DNA from: an uncultured Pelagibacteraceae bacterium
Lineage (GTDB): Bacteria; Pseudomonadota; Alphaproteobacteria; Pelagibacterales; Pelagibacteraceae
DNA length: 64,000 bases
Assembly (NCBI GenBank): GCA_902538915.1
Contig: CACBGZ010000001.1
Span: 245,108 to 309,107, forward strand
Direction of reading: 5' to 3'
Each line of letters begins with the position of its first letter. The stretch's first letter is position 1. Of the stretch, positions 36,609 through 45,860 are shown piece by piece. Both the position numbers and the translations under genes were made by a program. The notes beneath the pieces are model-generated. The model was given only the letters and a program-made list of their open reading frames with translations, was not told where the DNA came from and made no database searches.

Positions 36609-37108
36609 GTAAAAAAGTTGAAAGAAATTATCTAGAAATTAATTCGATTGAAGAATTGAATGAGCCTAACAGTTTATTACCTGACTTTATTATTGAATTC
36701 GTTGAACCAGATGATTTTAAGCTTAACAAATTCTTTTATAAAAATATTGGCAAAAGTCATCATTGGGTAGATCGTTTAGTTTGGACCGATAAACAATGGA
36801 TAGATTATACATCTGATAGAAGTGTTAAAACGTTTGTTTTAAAGAAAAAGGATGATTTAGCGGGATATTTTGAGCTTATTATACATAAAGATAAAAAAGA
36901 AGTTGAAATAGCTTATCTTGGATTACTCGAGGAATATCATAATCAAAAACTAGGCTCATTTCTTTTATCTTCAGCAATTAGAAATTCATTTAAGGAAAAA
37001 ACGAATAGAGTTTGGGTCCATACTTGTTCTTTAGATCATAAAAACGCTCTTAAAAACTATTTATCTAGAGGAATGAAAATTTTCAAAAAGGAAACAATAT
37101 CAATTTAG
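36605..37108 (+). CDS. GNAT-family acetyltransferase
   Basis: The 167-residue protein starts at a GTG overlapping the HIT stop. It has the acetyl-CoA-binding region EVEIAYLGLLEEYHNQKLGSFLLSSAI (positions about 115-140), where the usual Q/RxxGxG/A loop reads NQKLGSF, and later HTCSLDHKNALKNYLSRGM, typical of GNAT enzymes. The N-terminal half (HHWVDRLVWTDKQW) resembles a group often seen in alphaproteobacteria. The substrate is unknown. The 3' end overlaps lolA by 4 bp. Confidence 0.83.
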   Translation: MSKKVERNYLEINSIEELNEPNSLLPDFIIEFVEPDDFKLNKFFYKNIGKSHHWVDRLVWTDKQWIDYTSDRSVKTFVLKKKDDLAGYFELIIHKDKKEVEIAYLGLLEEYHNQKLGSFLLSSAIRNSFKEKTNRVWVHTCSLDHKNALKNYLSRGMKIFKKETISI

Positions 37109-37653
37109 TTTCGATCAGGTAGCTTAAACAACCTCCTTTTCAAATTCTTATTAATAGAAAGTGAGCTCAGGTAAGTGATACTTAGGTTTTGGTAAATATC
37201 TAAAGTTTGCCAACCTAATAAACTAAAATTTTTTATATCAAAAAAAACATTTATTTCATTTTCATCTTCAGTAAATTTAAAATTTATGAATTTCTTTTGA
37301 ACTATTCTAGCATTTGACTCATTTATCTTTTTTATTAAAAATTCTTTATCCAAAAGATAATTTAAGGGAGTTTTATCTAGAGAGTATTTATAGTAACTAG
37401 CAGTTGTTTTGATTATTAATGATTTTCCATCAGAAACTAAAATTTTTTGATTTCCTAAATTATATTTACAGAATATCTTTTTTGGATATTGAATTGTGCA
37501 ATTTCCATTTTCAATTTTTCCATTAATATTTTGCTCAAAATTAAAATTGATATTTTCAATATTTTTTAGATTTAAAATTATATTTTCTTTTATGTTGGCT
37601 GAAGTTTTGGATGCTAACAAGATTAATAGTAATATATAAATATATACTTTCAT
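37105..37653 (-). CDS. lolA: Outer-membrane lipoprotein carrier LolA-like protein
   Basis: LolA carries lipoproteins across the periplasm. The 182-residue protein has a signal peptide (cleavage probably after SANI or nearby residues 18-20). The mature protein has the LolA pattern: NINFNFEQNI, then GKIENGNCTIQYPKKIFCKYN, and SDGKSLIIKTT. Compared with the family it is divergent and very lysine/asparagine-rich. It sits directly after ftsK, the usual alphaproteobacterial order, which strengthens the call. Confidence 0.82.
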   Translation of the reverse strand: MKVYIYILLLILLASKTSANIKENIILNLKNIENINFNFEQNINGKIENGNCTIQYPKKIFCKYNLGNQKILVSDGKSLIIKTTASYYKYSLDKTPLNYLLDKEFLIKKINESNARIVQKKFINFKFTEDENEINVFFDIKNFSLLGWQTLDIYQNLSITYLSSLSINKNLKRRLFKLPDRN

Positions 37654-39773
37654 TAAAGGACATCACGTTTGCCAACATGATTTGCTTTACTAACTATTCC
37701 CTCTGCTTCCATCATATCTATAATTCTTGCAGCACGATTATATCCAATTTGTAGTTTTCTCTGTAGAAAAGAGGTTGATGCTTTACCCTCCGATTTAATA
37801 ATTTCAATAGCAGTTTGATAAAGATCGTCTTTATCTCCCTGATTTTTAGAGTTATCAGCAATTTCTTTCTCATCTGCAAAATTTAGAATTTCATCAACAT
37901 AATCTGGCTCTGCTTGAGATCTTAAAAAATTGTTAATTTTTTCTATCTCATTATCTGACACAAATGGCGCGTGGATCCTTATAATTCTATTTGCTGAAGA
38001 CATGTAAAGCATATCACCTTTGCCTAATAATTGTTCGGCCCCTTGCTCACCCAAAATTGTTCTACTATCAATTTTTGATGAAACTTGAAATGATATTCGA
38101 GTTGGAAAATTGGCTTTTATAGTCCCAGTAATAACATCTACACTTGGTCTTTGAGTAGCCATGATTATATGAATCCCAGCAGCTCTAGCCATTTGAGATA
38201 ATTTTTGAATATAATTTTCAATTTCTTTACCCGCTACTAACATGAGATCAGACATTTCATCAACAACTACGACTATATAAGGCATAGGAAGTTGGTGTTT
38301 TGCGTTGTAGCCATCTATATTTCTAACTCCTTCTTTGGTCATTAATCGATATCGACTTTCCATTTCTTTAACGACCCAACCTAGAACTGAAGCGGCTTTT
38401 TTTGCTTCTGTAATGACTGGACATAATAAATGTGGAACACCTTCGTATGTTGAAAGTTCTAACATTTTAGGATCAATCAAAATAAACTTACATCTATCTG
38501 GAGTATGTTTAAATAGTAGAGAGAGTATAATTGTATTTATACAGACTGATTTACCCGAGCCAGTTGTACCAGCTATTAATAAATGTGGCATCAAACTTAA
38601 ATCACCTATTATTGGAACCCCTGATATATTCTTACCCAATGCTATTGGAAGATTGATGTCTTTCTTTTTAAAGTCGGAGTTATTTAGTATTTCACTTAAA
38701 TATACATTCTCCCTTGAAGCTTTGGGTAATTCAATACCAACAGTATTACTTCCAGGTATTGTAGAAATACGCGCAGACTCTGAACTAGTGTTTCTTGCTA
38801 TATCATCTGAGAGATTTATAATTTTTGAGACCTTAACACCAGCCGCAGGTTCAAATTCATTTAAAGTTACAACAGGTCCGTGGCTAACTTTTTTGATACT
38901 TCCACTCACTCCAAAATCCAAAAGAATTTTTTCAAGAAAGTTTGGATCATTATTTTCATTATTATTTGTTTTTTTCATCTCATTTTTTGTTGGGATATTC
39001 AATAAATCAATTGATGGGATTTTAAATTTTGATTTAACTGGTTGATTTGCGTCAGCTTTGATAAAAGGCAAATCTTCTTGTATTAAATTTTTAATTTCAT
39101 CCTGTGGAATATATTCATTTATAATTTCATTTTTATTAGTATAATTTTTTTTATTTCTTTTAAAAATTAATATAAAAATATTTCTTATAGATAAAAAAAA
39201 TTTTTTTGGATTAAAGTTGAAACTTAAAAGAAAAAACAAAACTATAAATAAACAAAAGATATAATAAAAAATATTTTCATAAGGAATTGTGTCTGACTTA
39301 ATAAATATTTGACTTAAATAAGATCCTACAAATCCTCCATTTCCGTTTATGTATAGGTAAAAAGCATCTTTGTAGAAATAGGTGAAGAATAAAGCACCTA
39401 AAATTGAGTAAATAATAGTATAAAAAGTATTTTCAATTAAGAAAAAAATTTTCTTTTCTTTTACAACTTTTATCCCAGATAAAAAATAAGTTAAAGGAAT
39501 TAGAAAAGAGATAATTCCAAAAGCTTGAAAAAAAAAATCTGATATATAGCTCCCTTGAAATCCTAAAAAGTTTTTAATTTCTGTGTTATCACTAAATATA
39601 AAATTTGGATCTGATGGGGAGTATGAAAGTAAGGCAATTAATAGTAAAATTCCAAATATAGAGACTAATATACCCATAATTTCAATTATTTTATTGGTAA
39701 TAAAAATTAATAATGAATTAGCTATTTTTTTTATATTCATATTTGGTGAATCAAATTTACCACTTTGTATCAT
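37653..39773 (-). CDS. ftsK: DNA translocase FtsK
   Basis: FtsK pumps chromosome ends and couples division to segregation. The 706-residue protein has four or so N-terminal membrane segments (within about 1-205), a short linker, then the motor with Walker A GTTGSGKSV from residue 402, VVVDEMSDLMLV (Walker B) and DPKMLELSTYEG. The C-terminal gamma winged-helix includes SFLQRKLQIGYNRAARIIDMME. The linker is short compared with E. coli. The start could also be the ATG at 39740. The gene overlaps lolA by one base. Confidence 0.96.
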   Translation of the reverse strand: MIQSGKFDSPNMNIKKIANSLLIFITNKIIEIMGILVSIFGILLLIALLSYSPSDPNFIFSDNTEIKNFLGFQGSYISDFFFQAFGIISFLIPLTYFLSGIKVVKEKKIFFLIENTFYTIIYSILGALFFTYFYKDAFYLYINGNGGFVGSYLSQIFIKSDTIPYENIFYYIFCLFIVLFFLLSFNFNPKKFFLSIRNIFILIFKRNKKNYTNKNEIINEYIPQDEIKNLIQEDLPFIKADANQPVKSKFKIPSIDLLNIPTKNEMKKTNNNENNDPNFLEKILLDFGVSGSIKKVSHGPVVTLNEFEPAAGVKVSKIINLSDDIARNTSSESARISTIPGSNTVGIELPKASRENVYLSEILNNSDFKKKDINLPIALGKNISGVPIIGDLSLMPHLLIAGTTGSGKSVCINTIILSLLFKHTPDRCKFILIDPKMLELSTYEGVPHLLCPVITEAKKAASVLGWVVKEMESRYRLMTKEGVRNIDGYNAKHQLPMPYIVVVVDEMSDLMLVAGKEIENYIQKLSQMARAAGIHIIMATQRPSVDVITGTIKANFPTRISFQVSSKIDSRTILGEQGAEQLLGKGDMLYMSSANRIIRIHAPFVSDNEIEKINNFLRSQAEPDYVDEILNFADEKEIADNSKNQGDKDDLYQTAIEIIKSEGKASTSFLQRKLQIGYNRAARIIDMMEAEGIVSKANHVGKRDVL

Positions 39774-39803
39774 CTAATTTTTATTGTTAAAATTAAAATT
39801 ATT

Positions 39804-40874
39804 ATGAAAGTTTGTATTTTAGGAGATGGCTTAACCAGCTTAGCTTTGGCAAAAGCTTTGGTTAACAAAGGTATATCAACAGATGTATTTTTAAGTAATA
39901 ATAATAAAAAAAAAGATAAATCTCGAACAATAGGAATATCAAAAAGCAACATAGAATTTTTTAATAAGAATATACTGAATATAGAAAAATTCCTTTGGAA
40001 CATAAATAAAATTGAGATTTACAGTGAAAATTTAAATAATAGAAAAATTATAGATTTTAATGATAAAAAAAGGTTATTTTCTATTATCAAAAATCACGAA
40101 CTAAATACATATTTAGTAAAACAATTAAAGAAGAGTAAATTTTTTAGATTTAAAAAAAGGGTAGATAATTATGAGATAATTAAAAAAAATTATCAATTAA
40201 TTGTAAATTGTGAGGCAAATAATAAAATAACAAAAAAATTTTTTTTTAGAAAATTTAAAAAAGATTATAAAAGTTATGCTTATACGACAATTATTGAACA
40301 CAAAAAAATATTAAATAACAACGTTGCTACGCAAACATTTACCAAAAAGGGCCCCATCGCCTTTTTGCCAATTTCTAAAAAAGAAACATCTGTTGTTTAC
40401 TCAATTAAAGGAGATAGAAAAATTGAAATTGCTGAATTAATTAGAAAATTTAATATCAAATATAAAATTGATAAAATAAATAAAATTAATTGTTTTAAGT
40501 TACAATCAAGTAATTTGCGATCTTATTATTATAAAAACATTTTAGCTTTTGGAGATTTACTCCATAGAATTCATCCTCTTGCAGGTCAAGGATTTAATAT
40601 GTCAATTAGAGATATAAAATCTTTGATAAAAATCATAGAATATAAAATTAGCCTTGGTCTAAACTTAGACAGTTCAATTGGTAAAGAATTTGAAAGCAAG
40701 AGCAAGCATACAAATTATATCTTTTCAAATGGAATTGATTTTGTGTATGAATTTTTCAATATTGAAAATGATATCTATAGTAACATATCCTCTAAATTCA
40801 TTAAATTTTTTGCAAATAATAAAACATCAAATAAATTTTTTACTAAATTGGCAGATAAAGGATTAGTAATTTAA
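39804..40874 (+). CDS. UbiH/COQ6-type FAD monooxygenase
   Basis: Members hydroxylate the ubiquinone precursor ring. The protein (356 residues from the ATG at 39804) has the N-terminal FAD loop MKVCILGDGLTSLALAKAL, with GDGLTS replacing the usual GxGxxG ending, and the second FAD motif FGDLLHRIHPLAGQGFNMSIRD, which is very typical of the UbiH/UbiF/VisC family. Which ring position it acts on cannot be read. An upstream ATG at 39765 would add 13 residues but overlaps ftsK's first codons. It diverges from ftsK over roughly 30 bp. Confidence 0.85.
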   Translation: MKVCILGDGLTSLALAKALVNKGISTDVFLSNNNKKKDKSRTIGISKSNIEFFNKNILNIEKFLWNINKIEIYSENLNNRKIIDFNDKKRLFSIIKNHELNTYLVKQLKKSKFFRFKKRVDNYEIIKKNYQLIVNCEANNKITKKFFFRKFKKDYKSYAYTTIIEHKKILNNNVATQTFTKKGPIAFLPISKKETSVVYSIKGDRKIEIAELIRKFNIKYKIDKINKINCFKLQSSNLRSYYYKNILAFGDLLHRIHPLAGQGFNMSIRDIKSLIKIIEYKISLGLNLDSSIGKEFESKSKHTNYIFSNGIDFVYEFFNIENDIYSNISSKFIKFFANNKTSNKFFTKLADKGLVI

Positions 40875-40883
40875 TATATAACT

Positions 40884-41531
40884 TTATTGAACTGTTGTGT
40901 TATTATATTGATCGAAAGTGTAAGTAGTTAAAATTTCAGAAATTTTATTTTTTCTTGTATCAAGATTTTTTGCTTCCAATAAAACTTGTTTCTCCTCTAA
41001 AGTAAAAGGAGAGGCCATAGCTAGGGCATTAATTGTTTCGTCTAAACTTTGTTTCTCTAAAGCTTTCCAGTTTATTATAAATCCTCTCTTTTCGAATAAC
41101 GATTTAAGGTCTTTAAAAATTAGTTCTAAATCAGAAAATTTAATATTTTCTTTTCCATCATTAAGATCATCAAAAAAATTTTCAAAATTTACATTAAATT
41201 CCCTGTATTTTTTTTCTGAGGTAACCTCCTCTTTTGTCTTAAATCTAATTAAACCCTTTAATTCAATAAGATACCTTCCATCCTCAGTTTCTTTAAAACT
41301 GATAATTTTTCCTAAACAACCAATCTCGTAAAGTTTTGGGTTAAAATTACCTCCATCTTTTGAGTTTTTTGGCTGTATCATACCAATAAGTTTATTTGAT
41401 CTCATTGTGTCATTAATCATGTCTATATATCTAGGCTCAAAAATATTTAATGGAACAGTAGTTTTTGGAAAAATAATAAAGTTACTTAATGGAAAAACTG
41501 CAATTTTTTTTGGTAAGTCTTCAATTTTCAT
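40884..41531 (-). CDS. LON-domain (Lon N-terminal-like) protein
   Basis: The 215-residue protein is the stand-alone LON substrate-binding domain without ATPase or peptidase parts. Characteristic features are VFPLSNFIIFPKTTVPLNIFEPRY near the start (residues 12-35), the segment LIGMIQPK, and YEIGCLGKII. Function in bacteria is unclear, and a role in protein quality control is only suggested. It ends 9 bp from the UbiH-like gene and starts 68 bp before tRNA-Gly on the other strand. Confidence 0.85.
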   Translation of the reverse strand: MKIEDLPKKIAVFPLSNFIIFPKTTVPLNIFEPRYIDMINDTMRSNKLIGMIQPKNSKDGGNFNPKLYEIGCLGKIISFKETEDGRYLIELKGLIRFKTKEEVTSEKKYREFNVNFENFFDDLNDGKENIKFSDLELIFKDLKSLFEKRGFIINWKALEKQSLDETINALAMASPFTLEEKQVLLEAKNLDTRKNKISEILTTYTFDQYNNTTVQ

Positions 41532-41561
41532 AAAGAGTTAGCATATCACATTTAATATTAC

Positions 41562-41590
41562 TTGAATTAAAAAAAATGACTAATTATAAT
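41562..41590 (+). promoter_or_regulatory. Promoter of the tRNA-Gly gene
   Basis: TTGAAT (41562-41567) and TATAAT (41585-41590) are separated by 17 bp, close to the sigma-70 consensus. The tRNA begins 10 bases after the -10 element, leaving room for a very short leader. This is the best promoter I can see in the window. Confidence 0.8.
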
Positions 41591-41599
41591 AATATTATT

Positions 41600-41674
41600 G
41601 CGGGCATAGCTCAGTGGTAGAGCGTCTCGTTGCCAACGAGAAGGTCGAGGGTTCGACCCCCTTTGCCCGCTCCA
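41600..41674 (+). tRNA. tRNA-Gly (anticodon GCC)
   Basis: A full cloverleaf can be drawn: acceptor stem GCGGGCA/TGCCCGC, D arm GCTC...GAGC, anticodon stem TCTCG/CGAGA with loop TTGCCAA (anticodon GCC), then the variable loop AGGTC and T arm with TTCGACC. The discriminator is T, followed by an encoded CCA. The pterin dehydratase gene starts 8 bp downstream, so the two may share a transcript. Confidence 0.97.
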
Positions 41675-41681
41675 ATTATTT

Positions 41682-42026
41682 ATGAATGATTTGACAGATA
41701 AAAAATGTGTTCCATGTGAGGGAGGAGTAGTGCCGTTTGATATCTCAGAAATTCATAAGTATCAAAAAAAGGTTGATGGTTGGGAGGTTGTAAAGGGTGA
41801 AAAAAATATCTACTTTCTAGAAAAAAAATTTAATTTTAAAAATTTCCTAGAAAGTCAAAATTTTGTAAACCAAGTTGGAAAAATATCAGAAAAGGAAGGA
41901 CATCATCCAGAAATTCTTTTTGGATGGGGCTATGCTAAGATTAGTATAACAACCCACGCGATTGAGGGTCTATCTGAAAATGATTTTATATTAGCTGCTA
42001 AAATTGATAAAGAAATTAGTGTCTAA
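41682..42026 (+). CDS. phhB: Pterin-4a-carbinolamine dehydratase family protein
   Basis: PCD/DCoH proteins recycle the pterin cofactor of aromatic amino-acid hydroxylases. The 114-residue protein has the active-site motif EGHHPEILFGWGYAKISITTH, here split as EGHHPEI and the later THAIEGLSENDF, and WEVV in the N-terminal part. No phenylalanine hydroxylase gene is in the window, so its role could instead be in molybdopterin or folate metabolism. It directly follows tRNA-Gly. The 3' end overlaps purH by 11 bp. Confidence 0.88.
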   Translation: MNDLTDKKCVPCEGGVVPFDISEIHKYQKKVDGWEVVKGEKNIYFLEKKFNFKNFLESQNFVNQVGKISEKEGHHPEILFGWGYAKISITTHAIEGLSENDFILAAKIDKEISV

Positions 42027-43551
42027 AGTGTCTAGTTTTGGAAAAAACCAAAATAGTGTCCGTTGAATTAGCAAATTGGATGATTTCCTTATCTCTTATT
42101 GAGCCTGCAGGCTGAATTACAGCTGAAACACCGGATTGAACAAGTTTCTCAATACCATCTATAAATGGAAAAAAAGCATCTGAGGCTGCAACAATATCAT
42201 CTTCAGTATTAATAAATTTGCTCATTTTATCTATTGCTATTTGACAGCTATCAACTCTACTAGGTTGACCAGATCCAATACCTACAGTTGATTTATTACT
42301 AGCTAGCACGATTGCATTAGATTTTACAAATCTACAGATGTTAAATGCAAATATCAAATTTTCGAATTGTAATTTACTTGGCTTCTTTTTTGAGACTACT
42401 CGAAAATTTTTCTTTTGAAAAATTTTATTATCTTCTGATTGAATGAGAACTGAAGTATTAGTTGAATTAAATCTAAGATTTGTATCTAGAGAAAATTTAG
42501 ATGCATCAATTAATCTAAGATTTTTTTTTGTTTTAAGAATTTTAACTGCATTTTTTTCAAATCCATTACCAATTATTACTTCAAAAAAAATTTTATTTAA
42601 TTCCATTGCTATAGATTTAGAAACTTTAAAATTACACGAAACAACTCCACCATAAGCACTTAAAGGATCACATGCTAATGCAGATTCATAACTTCTTAAT
42701 TTATCTTTTAGAATGGATACACCACAAGGATTTGCATGTTTAATTATTACAGTTCCTACATTTTTAGGAAAGCTTTTAGTAATTGATAGCGCTGAAAAGA
42801 CATCATTATAATTATTATAACTTAATGTTTTTCCGTGTAATTTTATTAAGCCAAGATTATCTTTTTGAGAATAAATAGCGCTCTGCTGATGAGCATTTTC
42901 GCCATACCTTAATTTTTCAATGAGATTTGCATGTATGATCTTTTTTTTTGGAAATTGCGTATTAGTAATTTCATTAAAATAGTTTGATATAACAGAGTCG
43001 TAAAAAGCTGTTTCAGAAAAAGCTAATCTAGACATTTTTTCTCTAAATTTAAAAGAGGTATATCCTTTGTTGATCGTCAACTCATGTATCAATTCTGAGT
43101 ATTGTTCGGTCGAGGAAATAACAGTAACATCGTTATAATTTTTTGCTGCCGCCCGGACTAAAGTTGGGCCACCTATATCAATATACTCAATAATTTTATT
43201 GACGCTTTTTGTTTTTGCTAGAGCTTTTTCAAATTGGTAAAAATTTACAACCACAAGGTCAATATTTTCAAAATTTTCTAATTTCATCTCTTTCAAATGG
43301 GTTTTATTTTTTCTTTTATTCAAGACTCCAGCATATATTTTTGGGTGTAAGGTTTTAACTCTTCCACTTAGAATTTCTTTTGTACCTGTGAAATCTGAGA
43401 CGTCTAAACATTTATATTTAAGTTTTTTTATTGCTTTGTATGTACCACCTGAACTAATTAATTTAATTTTATTTTTTTTTAAAATTTTTAGTAGAGGTTC
43501 TAAATTTGATTTGTCTGATACAGAAATTAAAGCAGATTTTATTTTTTTCAT
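42016..43551 (-). CDS. purH: Bifunctional AICAR formyltransferase / IMP cyclohydrolase
   Basis: PurH performs the last two steps of IMP synthesis and uses AICAR also released by HisF. The 511-residue protein from the ATG at 43551 has the cyclohydrolase (MGS-like) domain, with ALISVSDKSNLE, SGGTYKAIK and SGRVKTLHPKIYAGVL, then the transferase domain with ENAHQ and IIKHANPCGVSI. The end includes FPFIDGIEKLVQSGVSAVIQPAGSIRD. A longer frame from 43572 is less likely since this ATG overlaps the preceding stop as TAATG. Confidence 0.97.
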   Translation of the reverse strand: MKKIKSALISVSDKSNLEPLLKILKKNKIKLISSGGTYKAIKKLKYKCLDVSDFTGTKEILSGRVKTLHPKIYAGVLNKRKNKTHLKEMKLENFENIDLVVVNFYQFEKALAKTKSVNKIIEYIDIGGPTLVRAAAKNYNDVTVISSTEQYSELIHELTINKGYTSFKFREKMSRLAFSETAFYDSVISNYFNEITNTQFPKKKIIHANLIEKLRYGENAHQQSAIYSQKDNLGLIKLHGKTLSYNNYNDVFSALSITKSFPKNVGTVIIKHANPCGVSILKDKLRSYESALACDPLSAYGGVVSCNFKVSKSIAMELNKIFFEVIIGNGFEKNAVKILKTKKNLRLIDASKFSLDTNLRFNSTNTSVLIQSEDNKIFQKKNFRVVSKKKPSKLQFENLIFAFNICRFVKSNAIVLASNKSTVGIGSGQPSRVDSCQIAIDKMSKFINTEDDIVAASDAFFPFIDGIEKLVQSGVSAVIQPAGSIRDKEIIQFANSTDTILVFSKTRHFRH

Positions 43552-45158
43552 TATATTTGTTTGATTTCCCACTTTATATTATCTATTAAGTTATTAGAAA
43601 TTCCTGAGATAAAAATATTTTGATTTTCACTATATAAATTTTTATTACCAAAATATAATCCATTATCTATATTTATATCATAATTATCACATGTAAACTT
43701 CCATCCCTCATCTTCTAATTCTATTAATATTGTTTTATTATCTTGAGTTTTCATTAATTTAACATTTGGTTCAATATGAAATCTAATATCAAATTTATAA
43801 TTATGATTTATTTTTTTTTTAATTATCTTATCTATTCCAATAAAAGTCATCTTATTTGGATAAAATTCAATTTGTCTTTCATGAATAGAATTATAATTTT
43901 TTAAGTATCCATCATGTGAAAAATTAACTTTCCAATAATCCTTTTCAAAAACGATTTTTTTTTTTAAAATCTTTATACTTTTTTTTAACATCAATGATTT
44001 GTTAATTTTTATAAACTTACATGAGGAACTATCATCAATTATTAATGTACTTTGAGTAGCTGAAGATTTTGACAACCTATTAAGTTTGATATCTTTTTTA
44101 TAGTAGCCACAATTACTGATTAATTTTTTTCCATTAGAAACTATTTCAAACGATAAAGCTCCAGACTGGTAATCTTTTGAGAATTCATATTCAGGGGAGG
44201 GTCCAGAATCAATTATTAAACAAGTTTTTTTATTCTTTAAAATTGTGTATCCTCCTAATTCTTGATCATCATTATTAAATTTATAACCGAATTTTTTTAA
44301 ATAATTATCGAAATCATTGTTGTTTGATAAATTATTACCATTAAACAAAAAATCAGAACGTGTATTTTGCCAAATAAAAGAATACCCTTGACCAAGGTGA
44401 TAAATTGTTTCATCAACATGCTCAGGCACATTATTTTGTGACTCCTTGAACCATTCTCTAATTAAAATAAAATATTTTAAGTAAAAAATTAACTGCTTTA
44501 TATTTCTAGATTTTGGAAATCCCGAATTTTCTAAAGATAATTTTGTTATCTTTTTTAGAAGAGATATTCCAAAAGAAAGATATTTTTTTTCCTCCTGATA
44601 ACAAAGACCAACTAAAATAATTGAGGCACAACAAATTAATTTATCATCAAGCGTTTTGGATTTATTGACTTCATTTACAAGATGGTTTGTTTGTTTGAGA
44701 ATTATCTTGTTGAAATTGCTTTTATAATCTTGATCACTTCCGTCATAAGATAAATTATGATTTGATAGCCAAGAGATGATTCTTTTTGCTATAAGATCAT
44801 AATTCCAACATTTATCATTGTAGCTATAATTTTTTTTAATCCAATTTGAAATAACTGATTGCACTTCTTGTTTTGAAGACTTTAGATCCAAACTAAAAAA
44901 CCAATAAAAATTATTTAATTTTTTAAATTCTTTATCGTTAATATTATCATTATTCCAAATTTCTTTTAATGAGAAATCCTCGATTTTGAATTTTTTCTTA
45001 TCGTATTTAATAATTGATGAAATTAAGTGTGGGCTAGGTTTATAAGCTAAATCTTTGGTATCAAACTTTGAAATTTTTTTGTCATAAATTTTACTATTTA
45101 AGTAAAATTTTCTTAATTGATTATAAAAACCAAAAAAAAATCGATTTATATAAATCAT
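43551..45158 (-). CDS. Heparinase II/III-family protein
   Basis: The 535-residue protein has a helical N-terminal half and a C-terminal beta region like that of heparinase II/III lyases, with SGALSFEIVSNGKKLISNCGYY followed by SKSSATQSTLIID. It lacks a signal peptide, so it may work on cytosolic sugars or envelope precursors. In alphaproteobacteria this family often sits next to purH, as here, with rpe upstream. The protein is Lys/Asn-rich, as are neighbours, and the lyase active site cannot be verified from sequence alone. Confidence 0.78.
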   Translation of the reverse strand: MIYINRFFFGFYNQLRKFYLNSKIYDKKISKFDTKDLAYKPSPHLISSIIKYDKKKFKIEDFSLKEIWNNDNINDKEFKKLNNFYWFFSLDLKSSKQEVQSVISNWIKKNYSYNDKCWNYDLIAKRIISWLSNHNLSYDGSDQDYKSNFNKIILKQTNHLVNEVNKSKTLDDKLICCASIILVGLCYQEEKKYLSFGISLLKKITKLSLENSGFPKSRNIKQLIFYLKYFILIREWFKESQNNVPEHVDETIYHLGQGYSFIWQNTRSDFLFNGNNLSNNNDFDNYLKKFGYKFNNDDQELGGYTILKNKKTCLIIDSGPSPEYEFSKDYQSGALSFEIVSNGKKLISNCGYYKKDIKLNRLSKSSATQSTLIIDDSSSCKFIKINKSLMLKKSIKILKKKIVFEKDYWKVNFSHDGYLKNYNSIHERQIEFYPNKMTFIGIDKIIKKKINHNYKFDIRFHIEPNVKLMKTQDNKTILIELEDEGWKFTCDNYDINIDNGLYFGNKNLYSENQNIFISGISNNLIDNIKWEIKQI

Positions 45159-45162
45159 GAAT

Positions 45163-45822
45163 CTATTTTGATTTTAATAATTCAATATTTTTCTTAATAT
45201 CTCCATTATTACTTTTAAAAATTGTAGTACCCGAAACTAGAATATTTGCTCCCGCTCGGATCGCCATTTTTGAGTTCTCAAAATTTATTCCACCATCTAT
45301 TTCAATATCAAAATCTAAATCTTTTGCCGTTCTTAGATTTTTAAGTTCTTCAACTTTAGATAAAACTTCTGGCATAAATTTTTGACCTCCAAAACCTGGA
45401 TTTACACTCATTATTAAAACTAAATCAATTTTATCTAGATGTTCAATAATAATATCTACTTTAGTTTCTGGGTTAAGAGAAACCCCAACTTTTTTATTTA
45501 ATTCTTTTATTAGTGAGATTGATGAATTAATATCATTAGTTGCTTCAGGGTGAATTGTAATTATATCTGCTCCTGCATCAGCATAAGCTTTTATATATTT
45601 ATGTACTGGTGAGATCATTAAATGTACGTCAAATAGAATTGATGAATGTTTCTTCAATGACTTGATTACAGGTGGACCTATTGTTAAATTAGGAACAAAA
45701 TGGCCATCCATAACATCTACATGTATCATATCAGCACCTCCATTTTCTAATCTCTTTATTTCATTTGCTAATTGGCTAAAATCAGCTGATAAAATTGAGG
45801 GTGAAATTTGTATTTTTTTCAT
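45163..45822 (-). CDS. rpe: Ribulose-phosphate 3-epimerase
   Basis: Rpe interconverts ribulose-5-phosphate and xylulose-5-phosphate in the pentose phosphate pathway. From the ATG at 45822 the 219-residue protein begins MKKIQISPSILSADFSQL. It has HVDVMDGHFVPNLTIGP with metal-binding residues, DVHLMI, MSVNPGFGGQKF, and the second aspartate in IDGGIN. An upstream ATG at 45846 would add eight residues not seen in relatives. Confidence 0.96.
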   Translation of the reverse strand: MKKIQISPSILSADFSQLANEIKRLENGGADMIHVDVMDGHFVPNLTIGPPVIKSLKKHSSILFDVHLMISPVHKYIKAYADAGADIITIHPEATNDINSSISLIKELNKKVGVSLNPETKVDIIIEHLDKIDLVLIMSVNPGFGGQKFMPEVLSKVEELKNLRTAKDLDFDIEIDGGINFENSKMAIRAGANILVSGTTIFKSNNGDIKKNIELLKSK

Positions 45823-45860
45823 TGGAACCAGTTTAATTAGTATCAATTTTTTAAAATTAT

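Noticed and set aside
38335-39045. 236-residue plus-strand frame opposite ftsK
   Set aside because: It is antisense to the conserved FtsK motor (Walker A and B regions), has no recognisable motif and no place for a start signal. It arises because ftsK codons leave the opposite frame open.
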